From Parasporobacterium sp. (lineage in GTDB: Bacteria; Bacillota; Clostridia; Lachnospirales; Lachnospiraceae): a DNA stretch of 64,000 nucleotides. The notes below the pieces were generated by a model. The model was not told where the DNA came from and did no database searches. It saw only the letters and a list, made by a program, of their open reading frames with translations. The stretch's first letter is position 1. Each line of letters opens with the position of its first letter. Positions 1 through 7,738 of this stretch are shown here, piece after piece. The DNA lies in assembly GCA_017459985.1 (NCBI GenBank), contig JAFUBX010000037.1, forward strand, positions 1 to 64,000. The letters run 5' to 3'. The translations under genes and the position numbers were made by a program.

Positions 1-10
1 ACCCCACAAT

Positions 11-110
11 TCGGACTGTATATAAAAAAACTGCCAATTACTATCCCTGTTTTCCGGGTCAGTGCAGGGATAGTAATTGGCAATTATTGCGCTGATCACC
101 CAAAGACCTT
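11..110. repeat. TATCCCTG palindromic repeat, single unit
   Basis: A perfect 18-bp inverted repeat (32-49 with 65-82) encloses a 15-nt loop, with the core TATCCCTG/CAGGGATA. Bases 11-48 match 26253-26290, where three related units lie in tandem, so this is one dispersed member of that family. The window edge may hide further units to the left. Confidence 0.85.
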
Positions 111-269
111 CGGACTACGCATATTCCTGTATGTGAACACGTACTCAAATCCGGGATTTGCTGTGGAAGATGCATTTGCCGGAGTTTTCTAAAATAATTC
201 CTGATTTTCGACTTTTTTATGAGAAAACATCTTGGTCACGCAACAATCCAGGGCCTTCCACAGATGTGC

Positions 270-390
270 GGAAGGTCGGGTATGGAACTTACAGGCTTTT
301 TCTGAAATTACCTTCCGTATTTTCGATGATTTGCCCGGAAAACGGAAGGTCATATATGGAGTTTATAAGCTTTTTCAGAATTTACCTTCC
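270..390. repeat. Two tandem GGAAGGT/ACCTTCC hairpins
   Basis: Two 47-nt units (270-316 and 344-390) each begin with GGAAGGT and end with ACCTTCC. They share an interior of the form TATGGA..TTACAGGCTTTTTC and start 74 bp apart. The same pair, with the same 74-bp offset, is at 46010-46130. Single copies are at 26464-26510 and, diverged, at 62100-62145. Confidence 0.85.
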
Positions 391-590
391 AAAATATATT
401 TCCCTGCTTCACCAGACAGCGGCGGTTGTAAACCAGCTTAATCCGAATCTCCGCTATTATGAAAACGGTTGTTTTGAGCATTCACTATCCTTAAATGAGG
501 CATTCGGAATATATGAGATATCCGGCGGCAATTAAAAGGGATATCCGGCGTAGATTGCGGAAGATGATTAAACACCCAGGGTGCAGAAGC

Positions 591-657
591 GCCAAATATT
601 GCAGCAGTGCGTGAGATTTTCGGTAGCACTTGACGAAAAAATGCAGCATTGCGGTAA
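591..657 (+). repeat. GCAATGC element, degenerate copy A
   Basis: Only the last two motif units of the 220-bp element are recognisable here: a diverged TGCAGCAGTGCG..ATTTTCGG unit, then GACGAAAAA and the right terminus GCATTGCGGTAA. The left terminus is missing. The copy lies beyond the 3' end of azlD. Confidence 0.75.
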
Positions 658-777
658 ACTCCGTCCGGCCCTGCCTGGTTAGCGACGACCGTAGGAAGCA
701 GCAGCGGAAGAAGCAGCGACGGCTGCAGAAAAGCGACCGCAGAAAAGTAGCCACAGAAGCAGTTCGCCCCTTGGTCC

Positions 778-1083
778 CTAGAACAGTGAAATCAGAAATA
801 CAGCGACGCAGGCGCCGGTGGCGGACAGCAGCAGATTTCCAGAGAACCAGGCGATCACGGCGGCCACTACAAGGGCGGCGATGCCGCAGAGCGGATTGGA
901 GGAGATTGCGAAGATCGCCGGGACGGTCATCACGGACAGGGTGACATAGGGCAGGTAATAAAGTACGGAACGGATGAAGCGGTTCCGGATCTGCTTCCGG
1001 ATCAGGGTGACAGGAAGGACCCGGATCAGATAACTGACCAGGCTCATGATCGCGATATATAACCAGATCGAATGTTGTGCCAT
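778..1083 (-). CDS. azlD: AzlD-type branched-chain amino acid exporter subunit
   Basis: This 101-residue, strongly hydrophobic protein has the size and pattern of AzlD, the small subunit that works with AzlC to export branched-chain amino acids or their analogues. Three to four membrane segments can be seen, and the segment with LVSYLIRVLPV near residues 15-25 is typical of the family. It starts 13 bases after the azlC stop, so the two genes form an operon read from the promoter upstream of azlC. The family assignment rests on the hydropathy pattern plus the azlC partner. The exported substrate cannot be read from the sequence. Confidence 0.85.
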   Translation of the reverse strand: MAQHSIWLYIAIMSLVSYLIRVLPVTLIRKQIRNRFIRSVLYYLPYVTLSVMTVPAIFAISSNPLCGIAALVVAAVIAWFSGNLLLSATGACVAVFLISLF

Positions 1084-1096
1084 TGGTGCCCTCCTT

Positions 1097-1801
1097 TCAG
1101 ATTTCTTCCTTCACCGGCCGGATGATCGCGGCAGCGGCGGAAATGACCACGGTCAGGATGATGATCCGGAGGCTCTCCGACATGGCGGCGACCGCCGGAA
1201 TCAGGGACAGCAGACCGCTGGCGGCGAAACTGATGAGGACGATGACCATGATCGTGCGGCTTTTGCGGGCCGGCGGGATGATCACAGCAATAAACATTCC
1301 ATAGATCGCGGCGCTTAACGCGGTTACGACGATCGGAGGAAGCAGATTGCCGGCGATGATCCCCACCGCAGTGCCTCCCGCCCAGCCGGGGATGGTGAGG
1401 CAGTAGGAACCGTACAGGTACTGAGGCGGCAGCGGAACCGGATGGGAAATGGCAATGCCGAACTGCTCGTCCGTGATATCAAAACCGATCAGCAGCCGGT
1501 GATACCAGGGAAGATCCGGCGACAGCTTCTGGCTCAGCGCACAGCTCATCAGGATATATCTTGCGTTGGTGATAAATATCAGAATGGCAAGTTCTATATA
1601 GGAAGAGTTCGCTTTGATCGATGCGATTGCGGCATATTCGCCGGCGGAGGCATTGTTCAGCATACTCATGATAAATCCCTGCAGCGCATTGATCCCCGCG
1701 TTCCGGGCGGTGATCCCCAGGGAAAAGGCAACTGCGAAATACCCCAGCGCGATCGGGAGTCCGTCCCGCATACCTTTCAGAAAGTGATTTGATGATTTCA
1801 T
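1097..1801 (-). CDS. azlC: AzlC-type branched-chain amino acid permease
   Basis: This is the large subunit of the AzlCD exporter, 234 residues with several membrane helices. The N-terminal part contains LPIALGYFAVAFSLG and then the SAGEYAA region found in AzlC proteins. The frame is open back to 1921, but the start at 1801 is preferred. A sigma-A-like promoter (TTGACT, 17-bp spacer, TACAAT) lies at 1861-1833 on this strand, so a start at 1921 would precede the transcript. The 234-residue product also matches the usual family length. The ribosome site (GCGGGAT) is modest. azlD follows 13 bases downstream. Confidence 0.88.
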   Translation of the reverse strand: MKSSNHFLKGMRDGLPIALGYFAVAFSLGITARNAGINALQGFIMSMLNNASAGEYAAIASIKANSSYIELAILIFITNARYILMSCALSQKLSPDLPWYHRLLIGFDITDEQFGIAISHPVPLPPQYLYGSYCLTIPGWAGGTAVGIIAGNLLPPIVVTALSAAIYGMFIAVIIPPARKSRTIMVIVLISFAASGLLSLIPAVAAMSESLRIIILTVVISAAAAIIRPVKEEI

Positions 1802-1830
1802 TTTTATCCCGCTCTGTCTAAAGTCTGCAG

Positions 1831-1861
1831 CTATTGTAATTTTCCGGGATACAATAGTCAA
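1831..1861 (-). promoter_or_regulatory. azlCD promoter with overlapping palindrome
   Basis: Read on the minus strand, TTGACT (1861-1856) and TACAAT (1838-1833) are separated by exactly 17 bases. An 8-bp perfect inverted repeat, CTATTGTA (1831-1838) and TACAATAG (1850-1857), spans the -10 and abuts the -35. The palindrome could be an operator or coincidental overlap. Predicted transcription starts about 25 bases before the azlC ATG. Confidence 0.7.
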
Positions 1862-2052
1862 CCAAAATCTCTTTTTTGCGGTAATATGATAAAGCTGCCC
1901 GCAAAGGACCGCCGGCGGCACCGGACGCCCGCCGAAGCCGGAACAGCGGAATTTGAAATTTTAGTGAAAAATCCCGGATTTAAGTTTCATAAAAGGTTTG
2001 CAGGATATATTATTTTACAGATAAAACAGCAGCAAGAGAGGAAGGGGAGCAA

Positions 2053-2730
2053 ATGGGAATTCATTATCGTCACGAATGGAAACATGAGATTTCTTATTCG
2101 GACCTGATCGCGATCCGGCAGCGGATGAGAGCGGTCGCACAGCCGGACCCCCATGCCATAGACGGAAAATATCTGATCCGGAGCCTGTATTTTGACAACC
2201 TTTACGATAAGGCGCTCCGGGAAAAGGTCGATGGCGTGAACCGGCGGGAGAAGTTCCGGATCCGGTATTACAATCTGGATCCGTCCATTATCCATCTTGA
2301 GAAAAAAAGCAAATTAAACGGACTGGGCACCAAGTACAGCGCCAGCCTCACAAAGGAAGAAGCTCAGCAGATCGTGGACGGAAAGATCGACTGGATGCTG
2401 GACAGCGACCAGCCATTGATCCGGGAGCTGTACTGTAAGATGAGCTACCAGGGGATGGCCCCGAAGACCATTGTGGATTATACCCGGGAGCCTTTCATCT
2501 ACGGTCCCGGAAATGTCCGGGTGACGCTGGATTACGATATCCGCACAGGGCTGGACAAAACGGATTTTCTGAATCCGGAATGTATTACGATCCCCGCCGG
2601 TGAGGCGCCCATTATCCTGGAGGTGAAATGGGATGCCTTTCTTCCCGGAATCATCCGGGATGCGGTGCAGCTGGAGGGGATCCGTTCCGGAGCATTTTCC
2701 AAATATGCCCAGTGCAGAATATACGGATAA
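2053..2730 (+). CDS. VTC-domain polyphosphate polymerase-like protein
   Basis: A 225-residue protein that is essentially one VTC domain, the tunnel-fold catalytic module that in yeast Vtc4 makes polyphosphate from ATP. Visible family features are SLYFDN (44-49), KFRIRYY (67-73), the lysine-rich LEKKSK (82-87), Lys94, the DYTRE stretch (142-146) and the late acidic/basic strand ILEVKW (188-193). A strong Shine-Dalgarno site (GGAAGGGGAG) precedes the ATG. It is the first gene of a three-gene cluster with a DUF4956 membrane protein and a carbohydrate-binding surface protein, a recurring bacterial grouping. Whether this protein makes polyphosphate is not shown; the role is inferred from the domain. 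Confidence 0.88.
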   Translation: MGIHYRHEWKHEISYSDLIAIRQRMRAVAQPDPHAIDGKYLIRSLYFDNLYDKALREKVDGVNRREKFRIRYYNLDPSIIHLEKKSKLNGLGTKYSASLTKEEAQQIVDGKIDWMLDSDQPLIRELYCKMSYQGMAPKTIVDYTREPFIYGPGNVRVTLDYDIRTGLDKTDFLNPECITIPAGEAPIILEVKWDAFLPGIIRDAVQLEGIRSGAFSKYAQCRIYG

Positions 2731-2781
2731 ACGAATGAAAGACAAAGAAATGAATGGAGATCAGATCGGAGGAGAGAAATC

Positions 2782-3453
2782 ATGACATTCAGTGATATTT
2801 TTAAAACCAGTTTTTTGAACAATGTGGCCAGCGTCAGCATCCTGGATATGCTGCTTGCGATGGTGCTGGCATTTGCCGTCGGCCTTTTTATCTTTTTTAT
2901 TTACAAGAAAACCTATTCGGGAGTCATGTACTCCTCCAGCTTCGGCGTGACGCTGATTGCGCTGACCCTGGTCACCACCCTGGTGATCCTGGCAGTCACC
3001 AGCAATGTGGTGCTGTCCCTTGGTATGGTCGGCGCCCTGTCCATCGTGCGTTTCCGTACCGCGATTAAGGAGCCGCTGGATATCGCGTTTCTGTTCTGGG
3101 CCATTGCGGCCGGAATCGTGCTGGCAGCAGGACTGATCCCGCTGGCCGTCATCGGCAGTGTGATCATCGGCGTGATTATCCTGATCTTCGCAAACCGCAG
3201 ATCCGGCGTGAATCCCTATATTGTGGTGATCCGCTGCGCAGACAGCGCCAGTGAAAAGGCCGCCGTCGAATATCTGGCGAGAAAGACCCGGAAATGCCAG
3301 ATCAAGAGCAAAACCGCCCGTAAAGGGGAGATTGAGGTGAATCTGGAGATCCGCCTGGCAGAGGACAATACGGATTTCATCAATGAACTGTCCGACATGG
3401 AAGGCGTGGAGAGCGCAGTTCTGGTCAGCTACAACGGCGATTACATGGGATAA
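2782..3453 (+). CDS. DUF4956 membrane protein
   Basis: This 223-residue protein has four likely membrane helices in residues 20-136 and a soluble C-terminal domain (about 140-223). The conserved loop GALSIVRFRTAIKEP (84-98) is the hallmark of DUF4956. The function of the family is unknown; its members sit beside VTC-domain proteins, as here. The gene starts 51 bases after the VTC gene behind a strong GGAGGAGAG site and is followed 11 bases later by the surface-protein gene, so the three are almost certainly co-transcribed. A membrane partner or anchor for the VTC enzyme is a reasonable inference only. Confidence 0.88.
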   Translation: MTFSDIFKTSFLNNVASVSILDMLLAMVLAFAVGLFIFFIYKKTYSGVMYSSSFGVTLIALTLVTTLVILAVTSNVVLSLGMVGALSIVRFRTAIKEPLDIAFLFWAIAAGIVLAAGLIPLAVIGSVIIGVIILIFANRRSGVNPYIVVIRCADSASEKAAVEYLARKTRKCQIKSKTARKGEIEVNLEIRLAEDNTDFINELSDMEGVESAVLVSYNGDYMG

Positions 3454-3464
3454 GGAGAAAGGCA

Positions 3465-5534
3465 ATGTCAACGCATAAAAAATTCGATGTGATCTGCGTT
3501 GTCGTTATCCTCTGTGCGCTGGTAATCACGGTTCTGTTTATGAACGGGGAGAAGCTGGGGCTGATTCCCGTCGCGGATGAGGATTCGCCCTATTACCGGA
3601 AAAGCGATTATTTTACGGCAAATGATCTGAACGGAGACTGGGACGATTCCTCCGCCACGAAGATTACCCTGACAGGAGATTCCGCCAAGATTTCCGGAAA
3701 CGGAGCCTATTGCCTGGAGGGAGATCTGATCATTGCGGGAGGCGGATATTATGTGATCGAAGGAACCCTGGATGACGGCAGCATCATTGTGGATGCGTAT
3801 GAGTCCTCCAAGGTGTGGATCCGGTTAAACGGCGCTGATGTGTATTGTTCAGACAACGCGGCGCTGATCGTGAAACAGGCGGAAAAGGTCTTTGTGACCC
3901 TTTCGGAAGGAACGCAGAACCGTTTTGCAGGCGGCAGCGACTATTCGGAGGAGGCACTGCAGGATAATGTCAATGCGGTGATTTATGCCCGGGATGATCT
4001 GACCATAAACGGAAGCGGAAGTCTTACGGTGACGGGACAGTACCGGCAAGGCATCGTGGCAAAGGATGACCTGACTATTACAGGAGGAACCATCGCGGTC
4101 AGCGCGCCGAAGGACGGGATCCATGTCAATGACAGTTTCAGCTTCTGTGATGCGGCGCTGGAGATCCTGGCGGAAGATGACGGCATTGTGCAGGAAAGGG
4201 ACGAGGAGATCCTGTATGTGGAGTCCGGAAGCATTTCGATCGAAAGCGGAGATGACGCAGTCAGCGCGGTATCCTCTGTCCTGATTGCCGGAGGGGACCT
4301 GACGATCGCTGCCGGAGATGATGGCATTCATTCCGACGATGCCATTACCGTGAATGGCGGAACGCTGCTGATCACCGAATGTTATGAAGGGCTGGAGGCT
4401 CTGACGATCGAGATCAACGGAGGCGAGACAACCATCTATCCGGAGGATGACGGCCTGAATGCCAATGGCGGATCCGGGGACGGATTCGGCATGATGGGCG
4501 GATTTGGCGGTATGAACGGCGGTCCTGCGGCGACGGATATGAACGGCGACAGCGCCGGCGGTGAGGCGGAAGATGGGGCTGTGTCAGTACAGGACGGCGA
4601 CAGCGCCGGCGGCGAGGCGGAAGATAGGGCTGTGTCAGTACAGAACGGCGACAGCGCCGGCGGCGAGGCGGAAGATGGGGCTGTGTCAGTGCAGAACGGC
4701 GACAGCGCAGCAGCGGACACCTGCATTCTCATCAGCGGCGGATCCCTGACGATCATCAACAGGACCGGCAGTGATGCGGATGGCCTGGATTCCAACGGTG
4801 ACATTTACATCACAGGAGGCACTGTCCGGATCAGTCTCATCAACAGCGGAAGCAACAGTGCGATCGACTACGGCAGCGAGAGCGGAGGCGTCTGTGAGAT
4901 CAGCGGCGGAACCGTGGTAGCCGCCGGGAGTTATATGATGGCGGAGCAGTTCGATTCCACCTCGGAGCAGTGCTCAATTCTCTATACTTACAGTGCCGGT
5001 ATTCCATCCGGTACGGAGGTTTCACTGGAAGACGCGGACGGAAATGCAATTCTCAGCTGGGTCGTGCCCTGCAGTTTTTCCGCCGTCAGTCTGAGCTGCC
5101 CGGAACTGACTCTGGACGAAACTTATAAAGTGGTGATCGGCGATAGTGAAGAGGAGATCACCCTGACAGAAGTTTCGGCCGGTTATGGGGATGCGCAGAG
5201 TGGAGGCTTCGGAGGTCCCATGAATTTCGGAGAAATGCAGCCGCGGCAAGGTATGACCGGGCGGGGAGAATCTGAAGGCCTGGAATCCGAGGGCGAGATG
5301 CCCAGCTTTGCGGAGGGCGAAATGCCCAGCTTTGCGGAAGGCGAGAGCCGCGGCATGCCGGTCGACGCTGAAAACCGGCAGAATATACAGGACGATGAGG
5401 AGGAAACTGTGGCTTCCGGCAAACTCAGCATAACAGACTTGGAACCGAAGGTCTGGATCTGGCTTGGAGTCTCAGCAGCAGTGATCCTGGGCGGACTTCT
5501 TGCAGCCTTCCTGTACAGAAAAAACCACTTTTAA
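3465..5534 (+). CDS. Cthe_2159-type carbohydrate-binding beta-helix surface protein
   Basis: A 689-residue protein with an N-terminal membrane segment (about 8-26), a long body of Gly/Asp-rich beta-helix-like turns (recurring DDGIH, DDGLNANG and SDADGLDSNG types) and a C-terminal membrane helix with a basic tail (about 663-689). This matches the Cthe_2159 (formerly DUF4353) carbohydrate-binding family. Three 51-bp in-frame repeats (4545-4697, unit GDSAGGEAEDGAVSVQD) interrupt the body, and a duplicated 24-bp unit at 5289-5336 encodes EGEMPSFA twice. No catalytic motif is seen. The gene closes the VTC/DUF4956 operon and is followed by a terminator. A paralog lies at 42838-44970. Confidence 0.85.
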   Translation: MSTHKKFDVICVVVILCALVITVLFMNGEKLGLIPVADEDSPYYRKSDYFTANDLNGDWDDSSATKITLTGDSAKISGNGAYCLEGDLIIAGGGYYVIEGTLDDGSIIVDAYESSKVWIRLNGADVYCSDNAALIVKQAEKVFVTLSEGTQNRFAGGSDYSEEALQDNVNAVIYARDDLTINGSGSLTVTGQYRQGIVAKDDLTITGGTIAVSAPKDGIHVNDSFSFCDAALEILAEDDGIVQERDEEILYVESGSISIESGDDAVSAVSSVLIAGGDLTIAAGDDGIHSDDAITVNGGTLLITECYEGLEALTIEINGGETTIYPEDDGLNANGGSGDGFGMMGGFGGMNGGPAATDMNGDSAGGEAEDGAVSVQDGDSAGGEAEDRAVSVQNGDSAGGEAEDGAVSVQNGDSAAADTCILISGGSLTIINRTGSDADGLDSNGDIYITGGTVRISLINSGSNSAIDYGSESGGVCEISGGTVVAAGSYMMAEQFDSTSEQCSILYTYSAGIPSGTEVSLEDADGNAILSWVVPCSFSAVSLSCPELTLDETYKVVIGDSEEEITLTEVSAGYGDAQSGGFGGPMNFGEMQPRQGMTGRGESEGLESEGEMPSFAEGEMPSFAEGESRGMPVDAENRQNIQDDEEETVASGKLSITDLEPKVWIWLGVSAAVILGGLLAAFLYRKNHF

Positions 5535-5592
5535 TGAGAGTATGAAATATCCTAATGGTATTCGATAAACCCGTAAATGAAAAGCCAGTGAA

Positions 5593-5622
5593 GGGACTGC
5601 CGGAGTCAGAGGCAGTCCTTTT
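5593..5622 (+). terminator. Rho-independent terminator after the VTC operon
   Basis: GGACTGCC (5594-5601) and GGCAGTCC (5611-5618) form a perfect 8-bp stem with a 9-nt loop, followed by a short T-run. It lies about 60 bases after the surface-protein stop codon. Confidence 0.8.
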
Positions 5623-5695
5623 CTGCGGATACGCTTGTTCTGCGCAGACATGATGTGTGAGATTTTCGTAAATGTCTGAATGGTACAGTCATACT

Positions 5696-5728
5696 CATGC
5701 GGAAAACGGACAGTTCGAAAAACGCATG
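5696..5728. repeat. CATGCG/CGCATG 33-nt hairpin
   Basis: CATGCG (5696-5701) and CGCATG (5723-5728) enclose GAAAACGGACAGTTCGAAAAA-like interior sequence. The same layout occurs at 23150-23181 and 62184-62216. Here and at 23150 it directly flanks a GCAATGC element. Confidence 0.7.
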
Positions 5729-5755
5729 ACATTCCAACAGGATGCAGGGGGTATG

Positions 5756-5975
5756 TACCGCAATGCTCGATGTTTTTGACAACTGCTGCCGAAAAAATGC
5801 AGCAATGCGTGAGATTTTCGGCAGACGCCCTCGAAAGCCCCGGTTTTTGCCGAAAAAATGCAGCATTGCGTGAGATTTTTGACAGAAACGGCTCTCTGAG
5901 AGTCTCCTTGCCGAAAAAATGCAGCATTGCGTGAGTTTTTCGTCAAGCCTGCCGAAAAAATGCAGCATTGCGGTA
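5756..5975 (+). repeat. GCAATGC element, copy B (220 bp)
   Basis: A full-length copy. The left terminus TACCGCAATGCT and right terminus AGCATTGCGGTA are inverted. Inside, four motif units of the form GCCGAAAAAATGCAGC start at 5788, 5849, 5910 and 5951, that is, 61, 61 and 41 bases apart. Units 1-3 continue into GTGAG and a T-run, and unit 1 ends in TTTTCGGCAG, so it can fold into a hairpin. The spacer between units 2 and 3 carries the small palindrome CTCTCTGAGAG. It lies between the VTC-operon terminator and the SGNH hydrolase gene. Confidence 0.9.
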
Positions 5976-6093
5976 AATCGTCAAGCCTCTACGGATTTAT
6001 ACGGAAAAAGAAAACTTCAGAAAAACAAAAACATTGACATATTCCTGCGGCCCTCTTTTAAGCAGCCGCGGATTATGATACTCTTTCTCCGGA

Positions 6094-6173
6094 GACAGCC
6101 GCAGTGCAGGACAGCCGCAGCGACGGACAGACACAGCGACGGACAGCCGCAGCGACGGACAGCCGCAGCGGAG
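6094..6173. repeat. 16-bp minisatellite, five units
   Basis: Five tandem copies of a 16-bp unit close to GACAGCCGCAGCGACG lie just before the ribosome site of the SGNH hydrolase gene. Units 2 and 4 are identical; the others differ by a few bases. Confidence 0.85.
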
Positions 6174-6206
6174 AAGCAGAAGTTTCAGATTGCAGGAGTT
6201 CAGAAA

Positions 6207-6839
6207 ATGAAAACGATTTTATTTTACGGAGATTCCAATACCTGGGGATTTGATCCGTCTACCTGTGGAAGATATCCCCTGGAAGAGCGGTGGACAACGA
6301 TTTGCCGGCAAATGCTGGGGGCGGAGTTTTACGGGATCCCGGCGGGGATGAACGGCAGAACGACGGTTTTTGACGATCCCTTTAAGGGCTGCCGGAACGG
6401 ACTGGAGGGTCTGGATTATGAGCTGCAGTCCCATAAACCGCTGGATCTCGTGGTACTGATGCTGGGCACTAATGATCTGAAATTTACGAATGCTGCGGGA
6501 AGTGCGGCAGGGATGCGAACTGTCGTAGAACATATCCTGACGGTGAATGACCGGTTTGCCCAATCCTTTCCGGTATTTCCGGACAGGGCCAGGATCCTTC
6601 TGGTCTCCCCGGTGCTGATCACGGGTTACGTGAATGACAACACCGCCTGCGATGAATCCCGGGAATCAGAAAAACTGGCATCACTGTATCAGGAGATTGC
6701 CCGGGAAAATGGGCTGGATTTTCTGGATGCGGCAAAGGTGACCGGACCCTCCGGAATCGATGGCGTGCACTTGTCTGTGGAGGGACATGCGCGGATCGGA
6801 AGAGCCATCGCCTCAAAGATCCTGGAACTCTGGCATTGA
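6207..6839 (+). CDS. SGNH/GDSL-type esterase
   Basis: A 210-residue SGNH-fold hydrolase. Block I is GDSNTWG (8-14) with nucleophile Ser10, block III is LGTND (86-90), and block V is GIDGVHLS (183-190) with Asp185 and His188 completing the triad. There is no signal peptide, so the enzyme is probably cytoplasmic; its ester substrate is unknown. The frame is open back to 5919, but that extension runs through the GCAATGC element and the 16-bp minisatellite. The ATG at 6207 has AGGAG eight bases upstream and places GDS at the expected N-terminal position. The gene appears monocistronic. Confidence 0.9.
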   Translation: MKTILFYGDSNTWGFDPSTCGRYPLEERWTTICRQMLGAEFYGIPAGMNGRTTVFDDPFKGCRNGLEGLDYELQSHKPLDLVVLMLGTNDLKFTNAAGSAAGMRTVVEHILTVNDRFAQSFPVFPDRARILLVSPVLITGYVNDNTACDESRESEKLASLYQEIARENGLDFLDAAKVTGPSGIDGVHLSVEGHARIGRAIASKILELWH

Positions 6840-6933
6840 GCAAGGTCCCGCAGCCCTGGCCCGTCAGTGAAAGGAGAACTGCCCTGCCGGAACCTGCAGC
6901 AGTGAGAAACCTCCGCAGCTGCGAAGAATCCGA

Positions 6934-6962
6934 TTTCATTCCCGGCGCAATTGCTTTATAAT
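6934..6962 (+). promoter_or_regulatory. Putative rubrerythrin promoter
   Basis: A perfect TATAAT (6957-6962) is preceded at 17 bases by a weak -35, TTTCAT (6934-6939). Transcription would start about 60 bases before the rubrerythrin ATG. The leader is AT-rich and includes the palindrome ATGATCAT, but no clear PerR box is seen. Confidence 0.5.
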
Positions 6963-7030
6963 AGGAACGCAGAAAATGATGATCATAGCGTCATTTCAAT
7001 TATAAAAAATCATATAGAGGAGGAAACAAA

Positions 7031-7576
7031 ATGGCAGAAAAGAATATCTATGCAGGAACTCAGACCGAAAAGAATCTGCAGGCCGCATTTGCAGGAGAGT
7101 CACAGGCAAGAAATAAGTATACGTATTTTGCGTCCAAGGCAAAAAAGGAAGGATTTGAGCAGATCTCCGCGCTGTTCCTGAAAACAGCGGACAATGAGAA
7201 GGAACATGCCAAAATGTGGTTCAAGGAACTGGACGGGATCGGATCCACAGCAGAGAACCTGGCTGCGGCAGCAGACGGAGAGAACTATGAGTGGACCGAT
7301 ATGTATGAGGGATTTGCAAAGACCGCGGAAGAGGAAGGATTTACAGAACTCGCTGAGAAATTCCGTCTGGTGGCTGCCATCGAGAAGCGCCATGAAGAGC
7401 GTTACCGCGCGCTGCTTCATAATGTAGAAGCCCAGGAAGTATTCAAAAAGAGCGAAGTAAAGGTCTGGGAGTGCCGCAACTGCGGACACATTGTGGTCGG
7501 AACGGAGGCTCCGGAGGTCTGTCCGACCTGCGCACATCCCCAGAGCTATTTCGAGATTACAGAGCAGAATTATTGA
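7031..7576 (+). CDS. rbr: Rubrerythrin
   Basis: A 181-residue rubrerythrin, a di-iron peroxidase that protects anaerobes from hydrogen peroxide. The ferritin-like domain shows the metal ligands in ESQARNKY (Glu23 region), NEKEHAK (Glu56, His59) and EKRHEERY (Glu118, His121). A C-terminal rubredoxin-like site follows, with CxxC pairs at 148/151 (CRNCGH) and 164/167 (CPTC). It has a strong AGAGGAGG ribosome site and appears to be a single-gene unit. Electrons would come from NAD(P)H through rubredoxin or other carriers not seen nearby. Confidence 0.96.
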   Translation: MAEKNIYAGTQTEKNLQAAFAGESQARNKYTYFASKAKKEGFEQISALFLKTADNEKEHAKMWFKELDGIGSTAENLAAAADGENYEWTDMYEGFAKTAEEEGFTELAEKFRLVAAIEKRHEERYRALLHNVEAQEVFKKSEVKVWECRNCGHIVVGTEAPEVCPTCAHPQSYFEITEQNY

Positions 7577-7738
7577 TCCGTCATCGGCGGATCTCACGGG
7601 CCGGCTGCCGGAGGAACCATGCAACAGGCCGGGACGGATCCCAGGCGGTCAGCCGTCTGTACGGCCGGCTGCTGTGGTAACCCGCCGATGCGGCCCATCG
7701 ATGCGGCCGGCCCCTGATCTGCCAATAAAAGGAGATTC

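Larger units (their letters stand above)
1..777. other. Gene-free repeat island at window start
   Basis: No convincing gene is present in these 777 bases. The stretch is assembled from palindromic repeat families that recur elsewhere in the window: a TATCCCTG/CAGGGATA hairpin near 32-82, two 47-nt GGAAGGT/ACCTTCC hairpins at 270-390, and the tail of the GCAATGC element at 591-657. Short ORFs across it are built from repeat sequence and resemble no protein family. Bases 658-777 hold a purine-rich stretch with loose AGCAGCGG-like repetition running up to the azlD stop codon. No terminator with a T-run is visible for azlCD. Confidence 0.7.

Noticed and set aside
158-535. 125-codon plus-strand ORF in the first repeat island
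   Set aside because: It consists of translated GGAAGGT hairpins and adjacent repeat sequence.
630-944. Arg-rich 104-codon plus-strand ORF
   Set aside because: It overlaps azlD in antisense and has the composition of a shadow frame.
1802-1921. Longer azlC start at 1921
   Set aside because: The promoter at 1861-1833 lies inside this extension and the extra 40 residues are not family-like.
5606-5968. Minus-strand ORFs across the GCAATGC elements (also at 14841-15606, 22713-23145, 31631-32060), with recurring peptides such as SHALLHFFG
   Set aside because: The element is poor in stop codons on that strand, so several frames stay open at once. There are no ribosome sites and all protein similarity between loci follows from the DNA repeat.
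5756-5975. CRISPR array in the GCAATGC elements
   Set aside because: The spacers between units are the same from locus to locus, the units are imperfect, and the whole has terminal inverted repeats; no cas genes are present.
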